NCBI RefSeq assembly: GCF_026107515.2
Contig: NZ_JAPCHW010000001.1
Location: 248,001 to 312,000, forward strand
From: Glutamicibacter sp. MNS18
GTDB lineage: Bacteria > Actinomycetota > Actinomycetes > Actinomycetales > Micrococcaceae
Reading direction: 5' to 3'
Length of the DNA: 64,000 nucleotides
In this document: piece by piece, positions 30,095 through 39,726 of the stretch
Layout of the letters: each line of letters opens with the position of its first letter
How positions within the stretch are numbered: position 1 is the first letter of the stretch
Program-made: the position numbers and the translations under genes
The notes under the pieces: generated by a model
What the model was told of the DNA's origin: nothing
What the model saw: the letters and a program-made list of their open reading frames with translations, nothing else
Database searches by the model: none

Positions 30095-33000
30095 GTGGGC
30101 TATATCGTCTTGGGTCTGCTCACCGCGATCGTGGGCTACCTCATCGGGGTACGCCGCGGACGCAAGGACGCAACCAATGCAACGCTCCTGGGCCAGGCCT
30201 GGCAGCGGGGATACGACAGCTCCACCGAGTACTGGACATCACGGATGGCGGGTTCGCAGGCAGCGCCACCAGGCCAGGCACCCGGTGTGGAGCCGGCGCC
30301 AGCCAGCCAGCCGCCACCGGATGCCCCGCCCTCCACCGCCGACCTGCAGGACAGGGACCAACCGGTCGATGTGCCGTCCGCTGTGTCAACCGTACCGCCG
30401 GGCACTCCAGCACCGGCGGGGTTGCCCTTCATGAGGGGTCCGCAGTCCTCCGAACAGCAGGGAACCGGGACCGTGGACACCGGCTGGCGTGAACCGGTGG
30501 GACACCTGAAGCCGGATCTGACACCCCGTGAGCGTGAACTGCGCAATATCAACATCACCCTGTACGTGGCGGCACTGCTGCTCGTGGCCGCCGGGGCATT
30601 GTTCCTCAGCTTCGCCCTGGCACCGGTGGCCAAACTGGTCGGCCTGTGCCTGGTGGCCGCCAGCTTCTATGCCGCCGGGCTGGTCGTCCACCGGGTCAAG
30701 CACACCCTGCAACCGGCCGCCGCGGCCTTCACCGGAACCGGGCTGGCGCTGCTTCCGCTGTGCGCGATCGCCACCTACAATACCCTGGGGATTTCAGGGG
30801 CCGGGACCTGGTGGATTTTCTCATTGCTGGCCACGCTGGCCTTCGGCTACGCCACCATCGCGTTGCGCTCACGTGTACTGGCCTGGCTGGCGATACTGAT
30901 CCTGATTTCCACGGCCATGTCCTCGGCGGCCGCCCTGCAACAAGGAGTGCTCACCTACCTGGTGGCCCTGCTGGGGCTTTCGGTCCTGTTGCAACTGCTG
31001 ATCGTACGCAGTGGCAGGGTGCGCCAATCCTTGTTCCACACCGCGATGGCCGCCAGCATCACCGTGCTGCCGCCGCTGGTCTTCCTTGCCGCCATGGTGA
31101 TGATCTTCGAACTGGGCGCGCGGGATGCCTTCTGGATCTTCCTGCTGCTCAGCGCCCACTACCTGCTGGCCACGCGGTTGCACACCCGGCGGCGGGCCCT
31201 GCATTTCGCCGCGGCGCGCTTGTTCTTCGTGCTGGCTCTGGTGGCCGCGATGGCGTACCTCGATCTGGCAGTGGAACCAGCCGTTGTGGTGATCATCCTG
31301 GTACTGGTCGGACAGGCTGCAGTGCTCACCCGATCCGGTGAACGCTACCGGCGGTTGTTCTCGGTGGGTATGGTCTGGAGCCAAAGCGAACGCGGCATCC
31401 TCTGGGCCCTTGGCGTGCTCCTCACCGCGGGCCTGTACCTGCGCGATGGGGCAGGTATGCCAGGAACCTGGTGGGTGACCCTGCTACTGATTCCGGCGCT
31501 GATGGGGGTGCTGATCTGGGTTTCGAGTACCGGAGGCCGGCTCGAACCGCTGGTGCTACTGGTTTTGGCGGGGACGGCCAACCTGGAAACCGTGGAGACC
31601 TGGTGGCGTCCGCTGCCCGCGCTGCTCCTGGCCGTGGCGGGTCTGGGCCTGGTTTGCCGCAGACCCCCGGAAACCCTGGCACGCGCCGCAGCCGCCATGC
31701 GCTGGGTGCTGCTGCTGGTCATCGGCATGAAGCTGGGGCAGAGCGTGCATGTCCTGGCCGGGGGAGCCGACCAGCGGTTGCTGCTTCCCGGGCTGGTCGG
31801 TCTCTGGGCGGTGGCCTGCCTGATGCTGGTACGCACTGCCGCAGTGCTGCGCCGGGAACTGAAGCCCGGGCCGGCCCGCCACCATCTGCTGGGACGGGTG
31901 GGTGCGGGCTTTGTGCTGCTGCTGTTGCTGGCCGCGGTCACCCGGGCTGATGCCATGTTCCTCCACCCCGGCGACTCGTTCCTGACCCTGGGCTCCGCTC
32001 TCTGGGGTGTGCTGATCCTGATCGGTGGGGTCCTGGCGGTGGCCTATACCGGGTGGCACCACGAGTACGGTGCCGGGAAGGGGGTCGATCACTACCTGCG
32101 GCTGGCGGTACTGGCCACGCTGCTGGTGTTCTTCCTGCTGGCCTTGCGCACCGACTACTGGTGGCTGGCAGCGGTGGTGGCCGCGCTGAATCTGGCGTTC
32201 CTGGCTGTAGCGCTTCCACGGGTGGATGATGGCCGGTGGAAGATCGCCTATGCCGCGGTGGCGCAGGTGCATTTCACCGGTGCCATCTGGTGGACGGTTC
32301 ACCAGTTCGCCCTGGATGTCCACGGGCAACTCGCGGTGCTGCTGCTCAGCCTTCTGCTTCCACAGGGCACCCGCTTGCTGCCCGCCCTGCGCGGTGCCCG
32401 GGGTCCGGGCAGGGAACTGGAAGCCATCACCCTGGGCTTGCTGGGTCTGGTACCGCTGCTACTGGCCGGTTACGCGCTGGAGCTTCGCTGGGCGGATCGC
32501 GGCACTGTGCTGCTGGGGCTGGCCTCATGGATCGGCTACGGCCTGCTGGCACACCGTGCCCTGGCAGCCAAGACCTACCGGCAATGGCTGTTGCTTCCGG
32601 CAGTGCTCGGCGGTGTCGCGCTGGCGATGGTTCCGGCAGCTTCGATGAACCCGGGCACCGGCTGGATCCGCTCCCCGTTGTGGGGCGAGAGCACGGTGCT
32701 GTGGCTGCTGGTTCTCCAGCTGGTTGCCGCCGCCGGCGGTGAATACCTGCGCCGGAACCGGACCAGTCACCGGCAGCTGCAACTGGTGGCGCTGTCGGTG
32801 CCCTGGGCGGTGCTCATCGGTTACCAGTCCAGCCAGGGTTGGTTGGCCTTCGTCCTGTTGCTGGCTGCGGTATGCTGCGCGCTGCTGGTCCACACCCGCT
32901 CACTGGCCTGGTCGGCGGTGCCCGCAGCAGGATTGCTGCTGGCGGCCGCGTACACCGGCTGGCGGACCCTTTCGGCCCACGGGCCACTGGGTCCGGACCG

Positions 33001-33751
33001 TTCCCTGGATCTGAGTTGGTCCATGCTGGCTGGAGCACTGGCACTGTTGGTTGTCTCGCTGCTGCACGGCAGGTTCACCGAACCGCTGCCGGGGTATCCG
33101 TTGGCGTTGACCACGAGCCCGCACGCGGTAGGGCAGGCCGCGCGGATCTACTACGCCGCAATGCTGTTCGCCGGCGCACTGGCCGGGGCCACCGCACACC
33201 TGTTGCACTCCGGCTACCTTCCCGTTCTCGGGGGAGCGGGGGTGCTGCTGCTGGCACTGCTGGTTGTACGGCTGCACGAGCTGCCGCGGGCCTGGGCGCC
33301 TCATGGCACCGACGTGTTACTGGTTATCACTTCCCTGCTGGTCTTGCGCAGCTACACGGTGCTGGAGAGGGAACCGGCCGCCAGCTCCGCGATCCTCTAC
33401 CTGGCGGCCGTGGCCGCGGGCATCGCGGTGCGGCACCTGAAAACGGGTAGCGGGCTGACGACCGGCTGGATGGTCGCCGCTGCGGTGCTCGCCAGTGCCG
33501 CCGAGCTGGCAACGATCGCCGATGCCGGGGCCGTCGTGCAGATGCTGGTGTTGGTCTTCTTTGCCGGATTGCTGGCCTTCGGGCTGGTCCGCGGGCAGAA
33601 GCTGTTCATCTGGTGGGCGGCAATCGCCATCACCGCGGCCGTGCTGTGGTTTCTGCGCAACTATGCCTTCCTGCTGCTGGCCTTCCTTGCGGCCGGGCTG
33701 ATCGTGCTGGCCGTAGTGAAACTGCTGAAGGTGGAAAAGACCCCGAAGTGA
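30095..33751 (+). CDS. Very large polytopic membrane protein of unknown function
   Basis: About 1218 residues. The start is a GTG at 30095 with AAGGGGGAAA just upstream, and the product opens with a membrane helix (GYIVLGLLTAIVGYLIGV) and a basic segment. A Pro/Ala-rich, Gln-containing linker covers ~45-135. A conserved-looking LTPRERELRNINITLYVAALLL then begins a run of some 30 hydrophobic helices that fills the rest of the protein. No catalytic motif or soluble domain is visible. The layout recalls large actinobacterial membrane proteins of unknown function (SCO7613-like or DUF2339-like), but the match is impressionistic. It stands alone between terminators, after tuf and before the S10 operon. 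Confidence 0.8.
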   Translation: MGYIVLGLLTAIVGYLIGVRRGRKDATNATLLGQAWQRGYDSSTEYWTSRMAGSQAAPPGQAPGVEPAPASQPPPDAPPSTADLQDRDQPVDVPSAVSTVPPGTPAPAGLPFMRGPQSSEQQGTGTVDTGWREPVGHLKPDLTPRERELRNINITLYVAALLLVAAGALFLSFALAPVAKLVGLCLVAASFYAAGLVVHRVKHTLQPAAAAFTGTGLALLPLCAIATYNTLGISGAGTWWIFSLLATLAFGYATIALRSRVLAWLAILILISTAMSSAAALQQGVLTYLVALLGLSVLLQLLIVRSGRVRQSLFHTAMAASITVLPPLVFLAAMVMIFELGARDAFWIFLLLSAHYLLATRLHTRRRALHFAAARLFFVLALVAAMAYLDLAVEPAVVVIILVLVGQAAVLTRSGERYRRLFSVGMVWSQSERGILWALGVLLTAGLYLRDGAGMPGTWWVTLLLIPALMGVLIWVSSTGGRLEPLVLLVLAGTANLETVETWWRPLPALLLAVAGLGLVCRRPPETLARAAAAMRWVLLLVIGMKLGQSVHVLAGGADQRLLLPGLVGLWAVACLMLVRTAAVLRRELKPGPARHHLLGRVGAGFVLLLLLAAVTRADAMFLHPGDSFLTLGSALWGVLILIGGVLAVAYTGWHHEYGAGKGVDHYLRLAVLATLLVFFLLALRTDYWWLAAVVAALNLAFLAVALPRVDDGRWKIAYAAVAQVHFTGAIWWTVHQFALDVHGQLAVLLLSLLLPQGTRLLPALRGARGPGRELEAITLGLLGLVPLLLAGYALELRWADRGTVLLGLASWIGYGLLAHRALAAKTYRQWLLLPAVLGGVALAMVPAASMNPGTGWIRSPLWGESTVLWLLVLQLVAAAGGEYLRRNRTSHRQLQLVALSVPWAVLIGYQSSQGWLAFVLLLAAVCCALLVHTRSLAWSAVPAAGLLLAAAYTGWRTLSAHGPLGPDRSLDLSWSMLAGALALLVVSLLHGRFTEPLPGYPLALTTSPHAVGQAARIYYAAMLFAGALAGATAHLLHSGYLPVLGGAGVLLLALLVVRLHELPRAWAPHGTDVLLVITSLLVLRSYTVLEREPAASSAILYLAAVAAGIAVRHLKTGSGLTTGWMVAAAVLASAAELATIADAGAVVQMLVLVFFAGLLAFGLVRGQKLFIWWAAIAITAAVLWFLRNYAFLLLAFLAAGLIVLAVVKLLKVEKTPK

Positions 33752-33759
33752 GCGCAACC

Positions 33760-33803
33760 GGTGATCTTCGGCCACACCGGCCGGTGCTGAGTCGAAGATC
33801 ACC
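33760..33803 (+). terminator. Hairpin after the large membrane protein gene
   Basis: Perfect 11-bp stem GGTGATCTTCG / CGAAGATCACC enclosing a second palindrome CACCGGCCGGTG. The downstream sequence ACCGTTTGC has only a short T-run. Confidence 0.6.
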
Positions 33804-34185
33804 ACCGTTTGCACACCCAAAAGATTTGCGCGTGCAGGGGTTTACCTGTCACACTAGATAAGTTGCTTCATTGCAGCCGCATGCTCGAAAGAGCAGAAAC
33901 AGATTCCGGACGACAGGGATCGGCACTCACCCAGGATAATGCCTGGGGCTCGGGAACGATACGACAGCTTCGGATGAATTGGATTCCCGCACTTCGTGTG
34001 AACGTCGAGGGGACGGTCGTGACAAAAATTTGCACGACACGCCCGACCGCGGGGGTCGGAGCCGCCTGTGGGTGAGGAACCCGGATCTGATCCGGATTCA
34101 GTCGCAGTGTTAGGCGTGCCGGTCCACCAGGACCCGTATAGGCACAGTAATCGTAGATAGTGCTATCAGAAAGAGGCGTGACGCC
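33804..34185 (+). promoter_or_regulatory. Leader region upstream of the S10 operon
   Basis: About 380 nt without a supported gene. TAGATA near 33857 may be a -10 but has no clear -35. A hairpin CCGACC-N5-GGTCGG lies at 34043-34059. The region is far longer than a minimal 5' leader, as expected for an operon under ribosomal-protein feedback, but it resembles no leader class I can name. Confidence 0.35.
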
Positions 34186-34494
34186 ATGGCGGGACAGAAG
34201 ATCCGCATCCGGCTGAAGTCGTATGACCACGAGGTCATTGACGTTTCAGCACGGAAAATCGTTGAGACGGTAACGCGCGCAGGCGCAACCGTGGTCGGCC
34301 CAGTGCCGCTGCCAACGGAAAAGAACGTGTACTGCGTTATCCGTTCGCCACACAAGTACAAGGACAGCCGTGAGCACTTCGAAATGCGCACGCACAAGCG
34401 TCTGATCGACATTGTCGATCCGACCCCGAAGGCCGTTGACTCGCTGATGCGTCTTGACCTGCCAGCGGATGTCAACATCGAAATCAAGCTCTAG
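34186..34494 (+). CDS. rpsJ: 30S ribosomal protein S10
   Basis: 102 residues beginning [19 protein letters not shown], full length. The central loop carrying [19 protein letters not shown] is typical. Besides its place in the 30S head, S10 (NusE) pairs with NusB in antitermination and contacts NusG. It is the first gene of the S10 cluster (rpsJ to rpsQ), read through without terminators. Confidence 0.97.
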   Translation: MAGQKIRIRLKSYDHEVIDVSARKIVETVTRAGATVVGPVPLPTEKNVYCVIRSPHKYKDSREHFEMRTHKRLIDIVDPTPKAVDSLMRLDLPADVNIEIKL

Positions 34495-34513
34495 GGGAGG
34501 TGCTGAGAGAACT

Positions 34514-35164
34514 ATGACCGCAACCCGTATTGTCAAGGGCCTGCTGGGCACGAAGCTCGGCATGACCCAGGTTTGGGACGAGAACAACAACCTGATCCCA
34601 GTGACCGTGGTCCAGGCTGACAGCAACGTTGTCACCCAGCTGCGCAACGCTGACCGTGATGGCTACACCGCAGTCCAGATCGGCTACGGCCAGATCGATC
34701 CTCGCAAGGTGACCAAGCCGCTGGCTGGCCACTTCGAGACTGCTGGTGTGACCCCCCGTCGCCACCTGGTAGAACTGCGCACCGAGGATGCAGCCGAATA
34801 CGCTGCAGGCCAGGAACTGTCTGTCGAGATCTTCGAAGCCGGCCAGAAGGTCGACGTCGTTGGCACCTCCAAGGGCAAGGGCTTCGCCGGTACCATGAAG
34901 CGTCACAACTTCGGCGGTGCCCCGGCGTCCCACGGTGCTCACAAGAACCACCGCAAGCCAGGTTCCATCGGCGGCGCATCGACCCCAGGTCGCGTTTTCC
35001 GTGGACAGAAGATGGCCGGTCGCATGGGCGCAGAGCGTGTTACCACGCAGAACCTGACCGTTCACGCCATTGACGCTGAGAAGAACCTCCTGCTGATCAA
35101 GGGTGCCGTTCCAGGCGCCCGCGGCCGCGTCGTACTTGTACGCACCGCCGTGAAGGGAGCATAA
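34514..35164 (+). CDS. rplC: 50S ribosomal protein L3
   Basis: 216 residues. I chose ATG 34514 (product [19 protein letters not shown]) because GGGGAGG lies upstream and the family N-terminus starts there. The long loop reaching toward the peptidyl-transferase centre is present ([21 protein letters not shown], then [14 protein letters not shown]). L3 initiates 50S assembly. It ends 4 nt before rplD. Confidence 0.97.
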   Translation: MTATRIVKGLLGTKLGMTQVWDENNNLIPVTVVQADSNVVTQLRNADRDGYTAVQIGYGQIDPRKVTKPLAGHFETAGVTPRRHLVELRTEDAAEYAAGQELSVEIFEAGQKVDVVGTSKGKGFAGTMKRHNFGGAPASHGAHKNHRKPGSIGGASTPGRVFRGQKMAGRMGAERVTTQNLTVHAIDAEKNLLLIKGAVPGARGRVVLVRTAVKGA

Positions 35165-35168
35165 CCCC

Positions 35169-35771
35169 ATGTCCAAGGTACTTAAGGTAGACCTGCCTGC
35201 AGAGATCTTCGACGTCCAGACCAACGTTCCGCTGCTGCACCAGGTTGTTGTTGCACAGCTGGCCGCTGCTCGTCAGGGCACTCACAAGGTCAAGTCCCGC
35301 GCCGAAGTTTCCGGTGCCGGCCGTAAGCCGTTCAAGCAGAAGGGGACCGGCCGCGCCCGTCAGGGCTCGATCCGCGAACCACAGATGACCGGCGGTGGCA
35401 TTGTCCACGGACCGACCCCGCGTGACTACTCGCAGCGTACCCCGAAGAAGATGAAGGCTGCTGCACTGCGCGGCGCCCTGTCTGATCGCGCACGCTTCGA
35501 TCGCGTCCACGTGATCGAGAACGTGGTTGCCGGTGAAACCCCGTCGACCAAGGAAGCACTGGCTACCCTGCGTTCGCTCACCGAGCGCAAGAACATCCTG
35601 CTGGTGATCGATCGCGCCAACGACGTTGCCGCACTGTCGGTTCGTAACCTCGTTGAGGTTCACGCCCTGTACGTTGACCAGCTGAACACCTACGATGTTC
35701 TGGTCTCGGACGACGTGGTCTTCACCAAGGCTGCATTTGACGCCCTGGTCCAGAAGGAGGAAGCCAAGTGA
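35169..35771 (+). CDS. rplD: 50S ribosomal protein L4
   Basis: 200 residues. The exit-tunnel loop [25 protein letters not shown] is intact and carries no obvious macrolide-resistance change. In enterobacteria L4 also represses the S10 operon; this is not demonstrable here. It overlaps the rplW start by 4 nt (GTGA). Confidence 0.97.
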   Translation: MSKVLKVDLPAEIFDVQTNVPLLHQVVVAQLAAARQGTHKVKSRAEVSGAGRKPFKQKGTGRARQGSIREPQMTGGGIVHGPTPRDYSQRTPKKMKAAALRGALSDRARFDRVHVIENVVAGETPSTKEALATLRSLTERKNILLVIDRANDVAALSVRNLVEVHALYVDQLNTYDVLVSDDVVFTKAAFDALVQKEEAK

Positions 35772-36070
35772 GCGCATTCTCAAAGGCTCCGCACGATGTG
35801 GTCATCGCACCAGTCGTTTCGGAAAAGAGCTACGGTCTGATCGACGAAGGTAAGTACACCTTCCTGGTTGACCCACGTTCGAACAAGACGGAAATCAAGA
35901 ACGCCGTTGAAGCTATCTTCAAGGTGAAGGTTGATTCCGTGAACACCATCAATCGGCCTGGTAAGCGTAAGCGCACCAAGTTCGGGTGGGGATCGCGCAA
36001 GAGCACCAAGCGCGCCATCATCACCCTGAAGGACGGCTCGATTGACATCTTCGGCGGTCCGCTTTCCTAA
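35768..36070 (+). CDS. rplW: 50S ribosomal protein L23
   Basis: 100 residues from a GTG start inside the rplD stop, with AAGGAGGAAG upstream. It has the family segments [19 protein letters not shown] and [19 protein letters not shown]23 lines the exit of the nascent-chain tunnel and is the docking site for trigger factor and SRP. Confidence 0.97.
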   Translation: MSAFSKAPHDVVIAPVVSEKSYGLIDEGKYTFLVDPRSNKTEIKNAVEAIFKVKVDSVNTINRPGKRKRTKFGWGSRKSTKRAIITLKDGSIDIFGGPLS

Positions 36071-36101
36071 GCGGAGACCACTTTAACGAGGAATAAGAAT
36101 A

Positions 36102-36941
36102 ATGGGAATTCGTAAGTACAAGCCGACTACCCCGGGCCTTCGCGGCTCGTCGGTAGCCGACTTCGCAGAAATCACCCGATCGACTCCGGAAAAGTCGTTG
36201 GTACGTCCACTGTCCAAGACTGGTGGCCGTAACAACTCCGGTAAGATCACCACCCGACACAAGGGTGGCGGACACAAGCGCGCCTACCGTCTGATCGACT
36301 TCCGTCGTCATGACAAGGACGGCGTTCCGGCGAAGGTCGCTCACATCGAGTACGACCCGAACCGTACCGCCCGGATCGCCCTGCTGCACTATGTGGATGG
36401 CACCAAGCGCTACATCATCGCACCGAACAACCTCAACCAGGGTGACACCGTTGAGGCCGGTCCGAACGCCGACATCAAGCCAGGTAACAACCTGCCGCTG
36501 CGTAACATCCCGGTTGGTTCCGTGATCCACGCAGTGGAGCTCCGCCCAGGTGGCGGCGCCAAGATGGCCCGCTCGGCCGGTGCATCGATCCAGTTGGTGG
36601 CCCGTGAAGGCCGCTACGCCCAGCTGCGTTTGCCTTCGGGCGAAATCCGCAACGTCGATGTGCGCTGCCGCGCCACCATCGGCGAAGTGGGCAACGCTGA
36701 GCAGATCAACATCAACTGGGGCAAGGCCGGCCGTATGCGCTGGAAGGGCGTTCGCCCGACCGTGCGTGGTGTGGCCATGAACCCGATCGACCACCCACAC
36801 GGTGGTGGTGAAGGTAAGACCTCCGGTGGTCGTCACCCGGTCAACCCCAACGGTAAGCGTGAAGGACGTACCCGCCGTCCGAACAAGGAAAGCGACAAGC
36901 TTATTGTGCGTCGCCGTCGTACCGGCAAGAACAAGCGATAG
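36102..36941 (+). CDS. rplB: 50S ribosomal protein L2
   Basis: 279 residues, full length, with AACGAGGA upstream. The peptidyl-transferase-associated segment [20 protein letters not shown] includes the conserved histidine of the HPHGGGEG motif. The C-terminus is strongly basic. L2 is needed for subunit association and peptide bond formation. It is followed by rpsS after 12 nt. Confidence 0.97.
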   Translation: MGIRKYKPTTPGLRGSSVADFAEITRSTPEKSLVRPLSKTGGRNNSGKITTRHKGGGHKRAYRLIDFRRHDKDGVPAKVAHIEYDPNRTARIALLHYVDGTKRYIIAPNNLNQGDTVEAGPNADIKPGNNLPLRNIPVGSVIHAVELRPGGGAKMARSAGASIQLVAREGRYAQLRLPSGEIRNVDVRCRATIGEVGNAEQININWGKAGRMRWKGVRPTVRGVAMNPIDHPHGGGEGKTSGGRHPVNPNGKREGRTRRPNKESDKLIVRRRRTGKNKR

Positions 36942-36953
36942 GAGCCTGGAAAC

Positions 36954-37235
36954 ATGCCACGCAGCCTGAAGAAAGGCCCCTTCGTCGATCAGCACCTCTT
37001 CCTTAAGGTCGAAGCTGAAAACGAGAAGGGCACCAAGAACGTCATCAAGACGTGGTCCCGCCGTTCGATGATTATCCCGGACATGCTGGGACATACCATC
37101 GCCGTACACGACGGACGCAAGCACATTCCAGTGTTTGTCACCGAATCAATGGTTGGTCACAAGCTCGGCGAGTTTGCTCCAACCCGTACGTTCCGTGGCC
37201 ACGTGAAGGACGACAAGAAGGGCAAGCGTCGCTAG
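36954..37235 (+). CDS. rpsS: 30S ribosomal protein S19
   Basis: 93 residues beginning [16 protein letters not shown], the invariant S19 N-terminus. It also contains [21 protein letters not shown]. It forms a head complex with S13. Spacing to rplV is 59 nt, the longest inside this cluster apart from ends. Confidence 0.97.
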   Translation: MPRSLKKGPFVDQHLFLKVEAENEKGTKNVIKTWSRRSMIIPDMLGHTIAVHDGRKHIPVFVTESMVGHKLGEFAPTRTFRGHVKDDKKGKRR

Positions 37236-37294
37236 GCCCGGAAGGGAACCTAGTGTCGCTTAGCACTTCTTCGAAAGACGAGAGAAGGAAAGCA

Positions 37295-37660
37295 ATGGAA
37301 GCCAAGGCAATTGCGCGTCATCTCCGCGTAACGCCGATGAAGGCCCGGCGCGTCGTCAACCTTGTTCGTGGTCTGCAGACCAACGAGGCACTGGCAATTC
37401 TGAAGTTCGCCCCCCAGGCAGCTTCGGAGCCCGTGTACAAGGTTGTCGCATCGGCAGTGGCTAACGCCCGTGTCGCCGCGGACCGCGCAGGTGAAGCATT
37501 CAATGAGGACGAGCTGATCATCAGCGAAGCGTTTGTTGACGAGGGACCGACCATGAAGCGGTTCCAGCCGCGAGCTCAGGGTCGCGCGTTCCAGATCAAG
37601 AAGCGCACCAGCCACGTCACCGTGGTTGTTTCAACCCCGGAGAAGGGTGGGGAAAAGTAA
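37295..37660 (+). CDS. rplV: 50S ribosomal protein L22
   Basis: 121 residues. The start is ATG 37295 ([20 protein letters not shown]) with GAGAAGGAA upstream; longer in-frame starts run through rpsS. The tunnel-lining beta hairpin near the C-terminus ([20 protein letters not shown]) is intact. It ends directly at the rpsC ATG. Confidence 0.96.
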   Translation: MEAKAIARHLRVTPMKARRVVNLVRGLQTNEALAILKFAPQAASEPVYKVVASAVANARVAADRAGEAFNEDELIISEAFVDEGPTMKRFQPRAQGRAFQIKKRTSHVTVVVSTPEKGGEK

Positions 37661-38449
37661 ATGGGACAGAAGGTAAACCCGAACGGATTCCGTCTCGGCA
37701 TCACCACTGACCACGTTTCGCACTGGTTCGCCGATAGCAGCAAGCCAGGTCAGCGTTACAAGGATTTTGTCAAGGAAGACATCAAGATCCGCGAACTGCT
37801 GTCCACCGGCATGGACCGCGCAGGCATCGCCCGCGTCGAGATCGAACGTACCCGTGACCGTGTGCGTGTGGATATCCACACCGCCCGCCCGGGCATCGTC
37901 ATCGGTCGCCGAGGCGCCGAAGCCGATCGCATCCGCGGTGAGCTGGAGAAGCTGACCAAGAAGCAGGTTCAGCTGAACATCCTCGAGGTCAAGAACCCTG
38001 ACATCGAAGCCCAGCTGGTTGCCCAGGGCATTGCCGAGCAGCTTGCTTCGCGTGTGGCTTTCCGCCGCGCGATGAAGAAGGCCATGCAGTCGGCTATGCG
38101 TGCAGGTGCCAAGGGCATCCGCGTGCAGTGCTCGGGTCGCTTGGGCGGCGCCGAAATGTCGCGCAAGGAGTTCTACCGCGAAGGCCGTGTGCCGCTGCAC
38201 ACCCTGCGCGCGAACATCGACTTCGGCAAGTTCGAAGCCAAGACCACCTTCGGCCGTATCGGCGTGAAGGTCTGGATCTACAAGGGTGACGTAACCGCCA
38301 AGGAACTCGCTGCACAGCAGGCCGCTGCCGCTCCGGCACGTGGTGGCCGCGGTGGCAACGACCGTCCACGTGGTGGCGACCGTCGTCGTCGCAACGACCG
38401 CCCCAAGGGTGCCGCACAGGCTACCGGTGCGGAAGGAGGAGAGGCTTAA
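37661..38449 (+). CDS. rpsC: 30S ribosomal protein S3 with Arg/Gly-rich C-terminal tail
   Basis: 262 residues. It begins [13 protein letters not shown], has a KH domain with [19 protein letters not shown], and the S3 C-terminal domain ([23 protein letters not shown]). Residues ~222-262 form a low-complexity tail rich in Arg, Gly, Asp and Asn, longer than in E. coli and similar to other actinobacterial S3 proteins. S3 lines the mRNA entry channel. ATG immediately follows the rplV stop. Confidence 0.97.
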   Translation: MGQKVNPNGFRLGITTDHVSHWFADSSKPGQRYKDFVKEDIKIRELLSTGMDRAGIARVEIERTRDRVRVDIHTARPGIVIGRRGAEADRIRGELEKLTKKQVQLNILEVKNPDIEAQLVAQGIAEQLASRVAFRRAMKKAMQSAMRAGAKGIRVQCSGRLGGAEMSRKEFYREGRVPLHTLRANIDFGKFEAKTTFGRIGVKVWIYKGDVTAKELAAQQAAAAPARGGRGGNDRPRGGDRRRRNDRPKGAAQATGAEGGEA

Positions 38450-38866
38450 ATGCTTATCCCACGTCGTGTGAAGTACCGCAAGCAGCACCACCCGGGTCGC
38501 TCGGGCGCTGCCAAGGGCGGAACCACCGTTTCGTTCGGTGAATACGGCATTCAGGCTCTGACCCCGGCCTACGTGACCAACCGTCAGATTGAAGCCGCTC
38601 GTATCGCCATGACCCGCCACATCAAGCGTGGCGGTAAGGTCTGGATCAACATTTACCCAGACCGTCCGCTGACCAAGAAGCCTGCCGAAACCCGCATGGG
38701 TTCCGGTAAGGGTTCGCCGGAATGGTGGATCTCGAACGTCAAGCCGGGGCGGGTTCTTTTCGAACTGTCCGGTGTTAGTGAAGAGGTAGCTCGCGAGGCC
38801 CTGCGCCTGGCGATCCACAAGCTGCCATTGAAGGCACGCATCGTGCGTCGTGAGGGTGGTGAATAG
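38450..38866 (+). CDS. rplP: 50S ribosomal protein L16
   Basis: 138 residues beginning [19 protein letters not shown]. The functional loop reads [20 protein letters not shown], including the arginine-containing segment near the A-site. It starts on the base after the rpsC stop, so the two are tightly coupled, with GGAAGGAGGAGA upstream inside rpsC. Confidence 0.97.
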   Translation: MLIPRRVKYRKQHHPGRSGAAKGGTTVSFGEYGIQALTPAYVTNRQIEAARIAMTRHIKRGGKVWINIYPDRPLTKKPAETRMGSGKGSPEWWISNVKPGRVLFELSGVSEEVAREALRLAIHKLPLKARIVRREGGE

Positions 38867-38868
38867 GA

Positions 38869-39138
38869 ATGGCTATCGGTTCAAAGGACCTAACCATTGA
38901 GGCTTTGGATGGCTACGACAATGCTCGTCTGAACGAGGAATTGAAGAAGGCCAAGGCTGAGCTGTTCAACCTCCGTTTCCAGTCGGCCACCGGCCAGTTG
39001 GAAACTCACGGCAACCTGAAGGCCGTCAAGCGCGATATCGCCCGCATTTACACTGTGCTGCGCGAACGCGAGCTGGGCATTCGTCAGGAAGTCGTTGTCC
39101 CGGTTGAAGAGACCAAGAAGGGCAAGGAAGCCAAGTAA
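38869..39138 (+). CDS. rpmC: 50S ribosomal protein L29
   Basis: 89 residues, longer than the ~63 of E. coli because of short extensions at both ends (common in actinobacteria). The two-helix core reads [17 protein letters not shown] and [19 protein letters not shown]29 sits beside L23 at the tunnel exit. Overlaps rpsQ by 1 nt (TAATG). Confidence 0.95.
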   Translation: MAIGSKDLTIEALDGYDNARLNEELKKAKAELFNLRFQSATGQLETHGNLKAVKRDIARIYTVLRERELGIRQEVVVPVEETKKGKEAK

Positions 39139-39425
39139 TGAGCGAGAAGGAGAACGGTGTGGATAACGCTACCGAGCGTAACGACCGCAAGACCCTCCGT
39201 GGTTACGTGGTTTCCGACAAGATGCAGAAGACTATCGTCGTTGACGTGGAGGACCGTGTGAAGCACGCCCTCTACGGCAAGGTGATGCGTCGCAACAAGA
39301 ACGTGAAGGCTCACGACGAGAACAACGAAGCCGGCATTGGCGACTTGGTTGTTATCTCTGAGACCCGTCCGCTGTCTGCAGACAAGCGCTGGCGTCTGGT
39401 GGAAATCGTCGAGAAGGCCAAGTAG
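39138..39425 (+). CDS. rpsQ: 30S ribosomal protein S17
   Basis: 95 residues with an N-terminal extension of about 12 residues before the S17 core ([19 protein letters not shown]), then [23 protein letters not shown] and [18 protein letters not shown]. An alternative GTG at 39159 would remove part of the extension. It is the last gene of the S10 cluster and is followed by a strong terminator, not by rplN. Confidence 0.95.
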   Translation: MSEKENGVDNATERNDRKTLRGYVVSDKMQKTIVVDVEDRVKHALYGKVMRRNKNVKAHDENNEAGIGDLVVISETRPLSADKRWRLVEIVEKAK

Positions 39426-39462
39426 TCCTTCGCGGTGATTCCACGGATAACGTGAATTGCTG

Positions 39463-39504
39463 AAAACGCCCCGAACACTTCGAAAGAAGAGTTCGGGGCG
39501 TTTT
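39463..39504. terminator. Terminator after rpsQ
   Basis: Perfect 14-bp stem AAAACGCCCCGAAC / GTTCGGGGCGTTTT with a 14-nt loop and A/T tracts on both sides. It separates the S10 and spc transcripts and could also stop leftward transcription from the segment behind it. Confidence 0.9.
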
Positions 39505-39726
39505 GCATTGACTGGGTAGCCGGTTGGTGTGAGGTGCGAGCCTGAATTCGGTCCATCGTTCATGTTCCGTGGACCAGACAAATGTACAGGGAATCAGCTT
39601 CCGGACAGCGTCTGTGCAGGGAGGGACACCGGACCTGCCGGCTAATGCTGCAATGTCCGGGATAGGAATTCCCAGCCACTGATCGAATCCACCGCGGTGG
39701 GTTCGCCCGCCTGCCAGACAATACGG

